Of a stretch of 64,000 bases of DNA, positions 49,201-61,200 are shown piece after piece. Both the position numbers and the translations under genes were made by a program. Under the pieces are notes generated by a model. It did not search any database. It was not told where the DNA came from and worked only from the letters and a program-made list of their open reading frames with translations. Each line of letters begins with the position of its first letter. The first letter of the stretch is position 1. This DNA is from Aldrovandia affinis (taxonomy: Eukaryota; Chordata; Actinopteri; Notacanthiformes; Halosauridae), in contig JAINUG010000007.1 of NCBI GenBank assembly GCA_029706075.1, positions 7,441,501-7,505,500 on the forward strand, in the 5' to 3' direction.

Positions 49201-52200
49201 TAAATTTGATTAACTCTGTAGATAGTGAATTATTGAGCTGAATGTCATGTTCCATATAGTTCAAAATACAGTGTGGGAGATGCTGTAACTGAAATACCAA
49301 ACATTTCTGAGAGTATACTAAAGGCTTTTTTCTAGTAATTTTCTACAATGGGGCAAAACCAAAAAGCATGAATATGTGTATCTGCGAGACCTACTTGACA
49401 GCAGGTACAACTAGGAGAATCACTGAAACCTATTGAAAACAACCTTCTATTTGTGTAATGCATCTTATGTAAAATCTTGTATTGTATGCAATTTAGATTA
49501 TTTTGCCAGGAATATCAACTTTGATAGCTGATATCAAACAGTTTTTGCTGTTAACCGGATGTGATCTTCCAAATCGAACTTAAATGACCCCTCTGGAGCC
49601 AATCAACTGACAATATCTGCAAAAATAATACATGCAGATTATTTTGCCAGGAATATCAACTTTGATAGCTGATATCAAACAGTGACAACGCTTGTACTGC
49701 TGTTAACCTGGAGGGTATTTCTACGTTAAAAGACTTCCACATCGCGTTAGTAAACAGTAAGAAAATCCAGGTTTACTAAAATAAACCTGACTTGATTGTT
49801 GAGCTAGGCTCATTACTAGCTAGCACTAAATAGCTTGCTAGTTAGGTAACTAGTTAGATCAATTCCATTTCACTAGAGGAAAACAAGTTAAACAGATTGC
49901 GGCTCAAGAGGTCAAGCTAATCCAAGCCTGATGAAAGACAGGAAAGTTTGGGAAATCGGTGGTTCCCTTTTACTCTGATCTGTAGGCTTTGCTTCTATCT
50001 TAATTTTTTTTTACGCATTTTGTTGCTGAGTCATGAACTGTTTAAACAGCTTTTTCTATTTTCCAAGTAAGTGAATGTCGATTGAAACATTAGATTAGAC
50101 AGAAATGGCAAAAGAACAAGTAAGTGAATGTCGATTGAAACATTAGATTAGACAGAAATGGCAAAAAGAACGTGTCGTTTACCGCGGGGGAGCAGCAGCT
50201 AATCATGGAATATTATGAAGACTACAAGACAATCATCACTAAAAAAGGCAACACCACCATCATTAACAAAGCGAGAGACGCAGCCTGGGAATCGATTGCC
50301 GAGCGCATACATGCGTAAATTAGTACTATTGTGCAATCAGTGCTACAGTATGTGCTTTGCATCTCCTCAATTCAATAAAATAGTGGGTTTTTTTATAACT
50401 AATTTAAAAAACAATATTCTCACAAATGGCTCTGACAATTACCAACCATTGATTTATTTATCACATTAAAACAAAGAAATTAATTCTGACTTCATCCACT
50501 GAGTCTAAAACATTTTTGCTAACTGTAACATTGTAACATGCAAATTAGTGCATATTTTAATAAAAATACATTCAGTCATAATACAAAGATATCTTGTATT
50601 TGTGTGTATATTCAACTGGTCAAATTTCATTCTGATAGGAGGAAAGGAAAATGTTTTTGCTATTCACCTGTGGTACCTCCCCTTAACAAGACAAAACAAA
50701 AAGTGGAAGATAAGAAAGAACTTATTGGAAGTGATTAATCGAAATTAGATCACGCTAAACTCTGCCATTTCTGTGGTCCAAATGCATGGGATTGAGCGGC
50801 GGCATCTCTTCCATGGGTTCCAGTGGGGGAACCCCCAAATGTAATAAAGACATTTAGAAGCATTTTCAGGGCAAGGCACAGCGCGACACACAACGCGGCA
50901 CACAGTGGCTTTGCTGAGGTTCTTAGGCATCCCCTACAGTGTACGGAAAGGTGCCACTTGCCAAAAAACGCAACCCAATGCACACCATTCCCTGCCGGGA
51001 ATAATCTATAGCGTTCGTACAGGTGCTCTTCTGAGAAACTGAGTGGATCTCGGAACACCCTCTCCGCTCTAAAAACTCTTCTAATTATTTGTGCCCCCTC
51101 ATCTATGGGATTGTCTAAGAACGGACACGCCATGATCGAAACAGACCCAGTCAAAACACATTCGTTTTTATACTGTTTCAGAATGGCTTTTTTGACATAT
51201 AATGCACATAAAAACCAGACATGAATTGTAAATGGTTTAATAATATTTTGACATCAAAATTATTTTATTTTAACAAACTGCAAATAAAAAAAAGTCAGTT
51301 GTAAATGTAAATGTAATAATATGACAATGCAAAATAATTACTTCACAAAAAGTCTGGTCCGTCCAAGTCGGTGTCACTAACACTGGCTGGATATTTGCGA
51401 ATAAGTCCAGCTTGAACCACGGTAAGGCTGCTCCCGACCAGGCTAGCCCAAAAGCATATGTTGCCGTAGTAACTTAACTGGCATCTAGTCAAGCTTGCTT
51501 CGTGAAACCGAGTTATCCGAGAACTTATCTAGACTTGCTGAAATAAGCCAGGCTTACAGCTTAATCGCGCTTCGTGAAATACCCCCCTGGTCTATCATTA
51601 AGTGTGGCGATTGACAACAAATAAAAACCAATGAGGCTTATCATGGATCATCAAGAATATCTGCCTTTTTCAAAACCGTATCTTAATTTTTATTTATTTT
51701 AAAAATAGTTCCATTTAACATTGACATCACACAACATTATATCATACAACATTTGTAAAATTTGTTTTCAATGGGAAGGCAAAATATAGAACCTTACCTT
51801 GTATTGGTTGACTATCCTAAAGCAGGGTGAATTTGACTTGATCCTCTCCTGCTTAATGTGGTTCAACATATGAATCAGCAGTGGGCTGTGCACCTGATGG
51901 GCTAAGTCTATAGGTGTGTGTCCCTGAAAAAGGGAAACAACCATGCGTGACACACTGATCTAAGCACAAACACACAAAGTCATCAGTCAGAAAATACACA
52001 AAAACAACATCATAAAATTCTAATTTATTTTTCGGAATTTACAAGACAACTATTGCTGGCCTCCCACGTGGTCCAGTGGTTGCAACATCTGACGCTGGAC
52101 ACGATTCCACCGGCCGCGCCAGAGTTGGCTCTGGCTGGGAGTGCCACCGGGGCCGGCAATTGGCTGTACGCCCCAGGGAAGGGGGAGGGAAGCAGACAGG

Positions 52201-55200
52201 GCGTTCGGTGAGCACAGGAGTGGTTCTGTAGTACCGGGTTGCGGTTTACGGCATGGCGGGTGCCGTCTCGTAGGAGACGACACTTCGCCCTCGTTAATAC
52301 CGGTCACAGGGCTATGGCAGCGAACTCACATTACGAGGGGGGGATTGACTTGAAAATAGCGGGTGTAATTGGCCACCAAATTGGGAGAAAAATGGGATAA
52401 GATCAGAAACAACATTTTAGGAAAGAAAAGACAACTATTGCTGACACAAGGGTACACACGTATACACACACAATCTTATGAATGTTTGGCATGGCCGAAA
52501 TTTGGAAAGTCACAATTGAATTGCATTAGCATAGCTACATTGAAGTTGTTTTGCTGGACTGTGCTCTATCCAGTCCTCTAACTGGAAGTGCCAATAGAAC
52601 AAAACAGCTGAATAACCTGCTGAATTTCAGTTTTGGTATCTACAATGAGGAATCAATGAAAAACATTGGAGGTCACACTTGGACAACCGTGCATGCATGA
52701 GCGTCCTTTTATCACAATGGGCATATCCCACGAGAAAATCTGAAATTCACCCACATATGCGTGACTCCAACATGGCTGCTCTTTAACAACATGGAAGGGG
52801 AGAACTTTTTGACTTTGCTTCTACTTGTTTGCTAGGACACAACCAAGATGCTTGCAAGTCTAGCCAGCTAAAACGGTTATTGCTGTGTTAGCAAGTAAAC
52901 TATCTCACAAGATAATGATCAAAACTTATTTCACACTATACAACAACAGTTCTGCTATTGAGATGCACGTTGTGACTGATGTGATCTCACCTTAGGAAAG
53001 CTACTGTTTAGGTATTTAGTAGATGCTCTTATCCACAGTGACTTACATAGAATACTTTTTTTTTTTTTTGTTCAAATATAATCCATACAGATGGATAGCA
53101 ATTCAGCAACTACCATACTCACAGTGACAATGGCAGTATCCCACCTTGCAATAGAACCTGCAGAGATGTCAGAGTTACTCGCTCAGTTCCCTAATCATTA
53201 TACTACTCTCTCCGGTGTTTGTGTGATTCCCAAAGGCTGTCCATCATCTTCAATATGGGAGTGACACCAAACATGCCTGCCCCACACAAACATGGGAGTG
53301 GCACCAAAACATGCCTGCCCCACACAAACATGGGAGTGACTTCAAAAATAGCTTCCCTTCATCAATGTAAGCGTGGGGCCCAACTTGGCCGGCTTTAAGA
53401 GAACTCACCTTGGCATTCTGCAGGTCCACACTGGCTCCAGCCTCTAGTAGAACGTGGGCTGCGTCTACATTGCCTGCCAACACTGCACAGTGAAGCGAGG
53501 AGTTCCTGTTCACCTTGTCCACAGCGTTGACTGAAGCATTAGACTTGATGAGGAAGTTGGTGGGTTCAGGTCTGCAAGCAAACCATAGAGGCATTTAGCA
53601 AAAAACTGTCCATCGCAGGGAAGAACGCACACTGTGTGACACAAAGGTTTCAAAGGACATATCTGTTTCAAGTAGAATTGTGGTACAGGAGTACTTACCC
53701 TATGATTTTCTGTGCTGCCAACATCAAAGGGGTCTGTCCATTTAGATCTGGACTATCGACTTCCTGAAATGTTGGGAAAAAAATGGCTGAAGTACATTAC
53801 CACTTTTTAAAATTAATGATTCAAATTAACATTTTAAAGATTCTCATGCCATCAATATTCCAAGATATAGAATAGGTTTTAGTTCAGGTCTTGCTACCCC
53901 TAAAGGACTTAAGATGCACTTTGTGAGATAAGTCACAGCTCAACCTCAGAATCGACAAGAACCAGAAAAAAACTGATCGCGGGCCTGTTCTCTTTTCCTG
54001 TTATCGACTACAGTTACCTGTGGTTTTTACCTTTTACCTGAAACAAATTTCTTCTTTGAAAATATTACCTGTAAAATACTTGCACAAGCCTGTTCAAGCC
54101 TAGCACTAACACCCATCTGCTCTCTAGTCTGTGAGCCTCTATAACTGGGAGACGCACCTGTCCCTTGGCCATTAGGTAGGCCGCTGTGGCCATGTGTTGA
54201 AAGAGCACAGCTAGGTGGAGGCTGCAGAAGCCCTCTCCATCTGCCAGGGAGGGGTCGGCACCACACCTCAGCAGCTGAATCACCATGGAGAGGTGCCCCT
54301 GCCTGACAGGGGAAAGTGCACATTCAAATTACAGGAAACAATGGGACTAATTCATATTCAATGTCAATGTACTTAAACCTTTTTTCAATATATAGTGAAC
54401 GGTTACCTTACTGCCCAATGTAGAGGTGTTGAGTTCAGGTCACCACCGAGTTGATCAACAATGGCACCTTTTGACATATAATACCTAGAAGAAGAAAAAA
54501 AACCCCAGTAAGGTAGGTCATTAACATTTAGAACCAAATATACAGTAGGCTCAGTTTTTATCAAAAAGAGATCATATAAAATAAAGTAATGAGGTATATT
54601 TTATGCTCAAAAAATTCCAAACCTATATTACTAATTCAATTGTTCAGAAAAACATATTTTGTTTTATTAATAATATTTTATTTCCAGAAACCATCTGGCT
54701 CACTATTATTCATACCCCAAACAATTCTTTTAAATTTAATCCAACAAAAACATATCTTTGTAAATATACAATTTATCTGAAGTTAATTGGAAGTTTATGG
54801 AACCATCATCATGGTGAAAGGGAAAGAAGGTTATTGACCTCTACAGATCAGGAGATGGCTATTAAAAAAAAATCAGTGTAGTGAGGCGGATGGTTCGAAT
54901 CATGCCCGCTCACTAGTGATGGGCTACTTCGTCACAATGGCATCATGGACTCCATCAAGTGCCAGGAGATTTTAGATCCAAATCTGGAAACCTCTGTCAG
55001 GAGGCTAAAACTGGATCGTGGTTGAATCTTCCAGCAGGGCAATGATCCAAAGCATACCTCCAAATCCACACACTGACCACAGAATCAAGCTTTTGCAATG
55101 GCCATCCCAGTCCCCTGACCTAAACACCATTGCAAACCTGTGGGGTGAGCTGAAGAGGAAAGTCCACAAGTGAGGACCAAGGACTCTGAAGGATCTGGAG

Positions 55201-58200
55201 AGATTCTGTATGGAGGAATGGTCTCAGATCCTTTGCTATGTGTTCTCCCACCTCATCAAGTATTATAGCAGAAGACTCAGTGCTGTGATCTTGGCAAGGG
55301 GAGGGTGCACAAAGTACTAAATGCAGGGGTGACATAGTTTTGAGAAACATTGATATTTTTAGATAAGGATTATTTTTTTCTTGTAATAATTTTACTTCAA
55401 TTAAAGGTTAGATTCCTCTCATATTTTGAGTGTAAGATCAAGCTGATGAACAACAACAACAACAAAAAAAAAATTCATAGCCTTTCATGACAATAATACT
55501 GGAAGGCACTGTATTAGGCACCTAGAAAATTATTTGGCCTCTGAACATGATAAGTGTAAACACACACACAGGCAGGTTTACCCATGGGCTACTGTTCTTA
55601 ACTGTATTGGGCTCATGAGCAGTATGTGACTGAATATACTGACTAAGGAACCAACATATGAGGATGAGTAAATCACACTGACAACTCTTAATCTAATCTT
55701 CAATCTAGAATAGTAACAAGAATAATGGTCGCTGTCAATCATAATATTATAAATCCAAATCCCACATTACAGGAAATGTTTGCCTAAACAAAATACATCA
55801 AGGTGAACAAAACAGTCTGCGATCAGCATTCATTACTGTCCATTTGTTTACAGTTCTGAAAATATGCCTAAATGCTAAACAATTAATGTTGCTCCATAAT
55901 GACTGCATTGTAAGCCAGACCTATTGATACACACTTTCTCACACTTCCAGCACTTCTGAAATATATTTAAGATGCAAAGGAAATCACAGAAAGTGCTTCA
56001 GCCTTGGTTGGCTGCCTAAGATGGTTGCCTAGTTTGTGGCTCACGCTCTCACTTGCCAAACGAATGAGTTTTTTCAACATTTAAAATACTACTACTTTAT
56101 TCTTTTTCATCGATTTTGACATTTGATGTGACGATGTCTGACGCGCAAGAAATGTTTCCTTCAATACCTTCACCGTCCCAGTTACAAGAAGCTAAGAAGT
56201 CTCGTTCAGAGCTATGGTTGAGGAAGAGTTAAGCTCACCTCTATGGCAGCAGATGATCCGTTTGGAAAGCTCCCTATCAAACTCACAAGTCTTCAATAGC
56301 TGAGCTAAAAGACTCCTTTTTGTCCCTCGGGATGCATAGAACTCCAGACTAGAAGCCATGGAGAAAGATGCGGCCTCTCTCCGTTACGCAAATGCGACAA
56401 TCACTAAGCAAATCGACACACTGCGGATGGCCCTGATGGAAGATTGCACCAGGAGGTCCAACCTGAGAGTCTTCCTGGAAGAAGAAGCAGAGTCAGATGA
56501 TCCCATCGCCTTCCTACAGAGTCTGCTCCGGGTCTGGCTTCCAGCCAAGTGAAATGGAAAGGGCACACCGTGTTTACGATGGCATCGATACAGATCGGAA
56601 GAAACCCCGCACCCTGATCTTCAATATGCTGCGTTACAACGATCGCCAACTGATCATGAAAGCCTATCGGGAGGGGGGCTCTACTATGACCCACAATAAC
56701 CGCAAGCTGCTTCACTTCGCCGATTACACCGCACACACCAACCAGAGGAGAAAGGCTTTCTCTCCCGTCATTGCAACCATGAAACAGAAGCGGATAGACA
56801 ACTTTCTTCTCTACCCTGCTAAACTGAAGGTATTTTACAAATCAGAGCAAATAATCTTTGAGAATGTAGAAGCAGCTAAACAGTTTATACAGGGCCTTAA
56901 CTAGAGACCCATTATATAACGACCTCTTTGATTGCAAAAGCTACAAAAGCTAGGCCATAATGACTCATGAAAGAGAGACTAAGTATTGCTACATGTATTC
57001 CAGTGACGAGCAGAATTTGCAAGCCACCTATGGAATGTAGTTTGATACTGGTCAAATTAATAAGTAAAAATCATGCATTTATTTTGATATGGTAACAAGT
57101 GCTTACTTTGATATTAACATAGAATGTGCGAACATTAGGCGCTTCTGGATTTTTGTGTTCTTTTTTCTTTTTATTCAGTACGCACTTACAGATTATCTAT
57201 TTGTTGAACCTTAAAAGGTATTTGCAATGTATTAGTGTGAAATGAGTACCTCTTTACCTTTAAAACACTTAAATAAAATAATAATAATGAAGTCGTTTTG
57301 CTTGGGTATGTACAATGGGGGAAATATGTATTGAACACATCAACATTTTTCCCAGTAAATATATTTCCAATGAGGCCATTCAAGTGACATTTGCACCAGA
57401 ATTTGGTATTAACTCAAGAAATCCAGACAAAAAATCTAAACATTAAAGTCCATATGTAAATAAAGTTATGTGTAATAAAGTGGAATGACATAGGAAAAAA
57501 TCTCTCACAGTGACAGAGTAACTAGGCTGATAAATGTTGTTGAACTGCATAGCTTTTTTGTTTTTGTTTTACTTAAATGTTTGGCTAGTGGGAGGGGTTG
57601 CCTCTTGCCTTAGCAAATCATTTACAAATAATTATTCTATGTGCCGGTATCTATGGGGTTAATTCCCTGTCTTTTTTTATTTGTCTTTTCAGTATACGTT
57701 TTTGATTAGTTTTTATTTCGTGTGCTGTCATAAAGCTTTGCTTTATCTTATCCGCTGGAGTGTAGTTGTATTATCTAGGTACTCATTCTGCTCTGCCTAC
57801 TTCCTTATGGTCATATGGCCAAAAAATTATTCATACCCCTTTCAATACCATCTCTGGACTCATCCATGGTGGATGGGTTGGAGTAAGTGCTTTTGGAATT
57901 GCATTTTCACTAATTATGTATTTTGATATACTCACTCTTCATCATGACAAATCTTAATCTTCTCTCTCTTAATGCTTGCGGATTAAATTTGCCAATAAAA
58001 AGGCTAAGAATTCTCGACTTACTTAAGCGCAAGCACATTGATCTCGCATTTATTCAAGAATATCATATGAGGTGTGAGGATGGTGTCAAAAGGTTTCAAG
58101 ATCAACAATATTAAATTTATTGCACACTCCAGTGCACTTACTAAAACAAAGGGGGTGTTAATTGCAATGAACAAGAAACTTGATGCCAAAATAGACGCTT

Positions 58201-61200
58201 CAGGCAAAGATGCAGAAGGCAGGTACTGCTATGTACAGTGGGGAGAACAAGTATTTGATACACTGCCGATTTTGCAGGTTTTCCCACTTACAAAGCATGT
58301 AGAGGTCTGTAATTTTTATCATAGGTACACTTCAACTGTGAGAGACGGAATCTAAAACAAAAATCCAGAAAATCACATTGTATGATTTTTAAATAATTAA
58401 TTTGCATTTTATTGCATGAAATAAGTATTTGATCACCTACCAACCAGTAAGAATTCCGGCTCTCACAGACCTGTTAGTTTTTCTTTAAGAAGCCCTCCTA
58501 TTCTCCACTCATTACCTGTATTAACTGCACCTGTTTGAACTCGTTACCTGTATAAAAGACACCTCTCCACACACTCAATCAATCAGACTCCAACCTCTCC
58601 ACAATGGGCAAGACCAAAGAGCTGTCTAAGGACATCAGGGACAAAATTGTAGACCTGCACAAGGCTGGGATGGGCTACAGGACAATAGGCAAGCAGCTTG
58701 GTGAGAAGGCAACAACTGTTGGCGCAATTATTATAAAATGGAAGAAGTTTAAGATGACGGTCAATCTCCCTCGGTCTGGGGCTCCATGCAAGATCTCACC
58801 TCGTGGGGCATCAATGATCATGAGAAAGGTGAGGGATCAGCCCAGAACTACACGGCAGGACCTGGTCAATGACCTGAAGAGAGCTGGGACCACAGTCTCA
58901 AAGAAAACCATTAGTAACACACTACGCCGTCATGGATTAAAATCCTGCAGCGCACGCAAGGTCCCCCTGCTCAAGCCAGCGCATGTCCAGGCCCGTCTGA
59001 GGTTTGCCAATGACCATCTGGATGATCCAGAGGAGGAATGGGAGAAGGTCATGTGGTCTGATGAGACCAAAATAGAGCTTTTGGTATAAACTCCACTCGC
59101 CGTGTTTGGAGGAAGAAGAAGGATGAGTACAACCCCAAGAACACCATCCCAACCGTGAAGCATGGAGGTGGAAACATCATTCTTTGGGGATGCTTTTCTG
59201 CAAAGTGGACAGGACGAATGCATCGTATTGAGGGGAGGATGGATGGGGCCATGTATCGCGAGATCTTGGCCAACAACCTCCTTCCTCAATAAGAGCATTG
59301 AAGATGGGTTGTGGCTGGGTCTTCCAGCATGACAACGACCCGAAACACACAGCCAGGGCAACTAAGGAGTGGCTCCGTAGAAGCATCTCAAGGTCCTGGA
59401 GTGGCCTAGCCAGTCTCCAGACCTGAACCCAATAGAAAATCTTTGGAGGGAGCTGAAAGTCCGTGTTGCCCAGCGACAGCCCCGAAACCAGAAGGATCTG
59501 GAGAAGATCTGTATGGAGGAGTGGGCCAAAATCCCTGCTGCAGTGTGTGCAAACCTGGTCAAGAACTACAGGAAACGTCTGATCTCTGTAATTGCAAACA
59601 AAGGTTTCTGTACCAAATATTAAGTTCTGTTTTTCTGATGTATCAAATACTTATTTCATGCAATAAAATGCAAATTAATTACTTAAAAATCATACAATGT
59701 GATTTTCTGGATTTTTGTTGAAGTTGAAGTGTACCTATGATACAAATTACAGACCTCTACATTCTTTGTAAGTGGGAAAACCTGCAAAATCGGCAGTGTA
59801 TCAAATACTTGTTCTCCCCACTGTATGTGTAACAGTAAACGGTAACAGACCTTTTTTGAAGAGCTCAAATTGAAAATGTTAGACTTCACAGATGTCTCCT
59901 TTATTATTGCGGGTGATTTCAATATCACACTCGACCCGATGAGTGCTGAGTCTCATCGTATGGCAGCTGCCAACTATTTTAAACTATTCATAAATTAATT
60001 GAATATTGTGGATGTGTGGAGATTGAAAAACCCATCTATTAGGGACTATACTATTTATTCCTCAAGACATAAAACTTTCTCTCGTATTGATTTTTTTTTA
60101 AATCTCACCTGCATTAGCTAAATCTACTTTTCATGTAGATATTATGCCAAAGCTTATGTCAGACCATTGTGCTCCCTCGCTTTCCCTAGAAAATGCTACC
60201 CAGTATGACCCACTCTAAAAGATGGCACTTTAATGTGTTCCTGTTGCAAGATGAACACTTTTTGAAAGTTATTTCAGATGGAATTTCAGAGATCAACAAT
60301 GCAAGTAACATATCGCCCCATACTCTTTGGGAGGTTACCAAGTGCTACATTAGAGGTGCCTCCATTTCTTTCTCTTCAAATCTCAATAGAAACGGAAATG
60401 ACTGAAATTCTTCGCCTTGAGAAAGAGATCTCTCTTTTAGAAAAACAATTTAAATCTCAGCCTCAAGTAGAGAGTACCAAACAACTCGCCTCTCTGAAAG
60501 CTGACTATAAAAGTGTTGACTTCTGCTAAAGCAGAATTCCTACATCTTCAAACTCGACAAAAACAATATAAATATGCAGACAAACCTAGCAGGCTGCTTG
60601 CTCTGAAACTTAAACAGTCTGAACGCCTAGCCTCTATAGATGTAATCAAAGATGCCAACGGTATCTTACATTCATCTCCTTCTTCGATAAATGATGTATT
60701 TGCACAATTCTATTTCAAACTCTACTCCTCTGAAATGTTATCTGAACCTACTTCTTTATAACTACATCTCAATTCCTTAAAACTACCATCCCTAACTAGT
60801 CAACAAACCCTAGATCTTCAAACCCTACACACCTGCCAGACCACTCCGTTCTGCTACCTCAGGACGCCTGGTGCCTCCCCCCCTCCGCACCTGTGCTTCC
60901 CGGTCACGTCTCCTGTCGGTTCTGGCTCCTCGATGGTGGAATGACCTTCCCATGGAAGTCAGAACAGCTGAGACCCTGGCCACCTTCAAGCGACGACTGA
61001 AGACTCACCTCTTCAGGGTGCACCTCTCCCTGTAGTCCGGTTTTGTTACTTAGGGACATAGCTGCCTAGTATTGCACTCATGTCTACTTGTTTATGTATT
61101 GTATTAGGTTTAGGCATTATTTTGCCGATATTTTCCGCACTGATTGTTTTATTGCTCCCTTTGAATCGTGGCTACAGATTTACCTACAGGGTCCTAGTTT

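Larger units (their letters stand above)
49707..51590. mobile_element. PIF/Harbinger transposon remnant
   Basis: Ends resemble each other inverted: left CTGGAGGGTATTTC, right inverse CCAGGGGGGTATTTCACG. Inside lie the two genes typical of the superfamily: a Myb/SANT-like protein on the plus strand and a Harbinger transposase on the minus strand, both partial. The expected 3-bp duplication is not clear. It lies in the large zdhhc13 intron. Confidence 0.65.
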
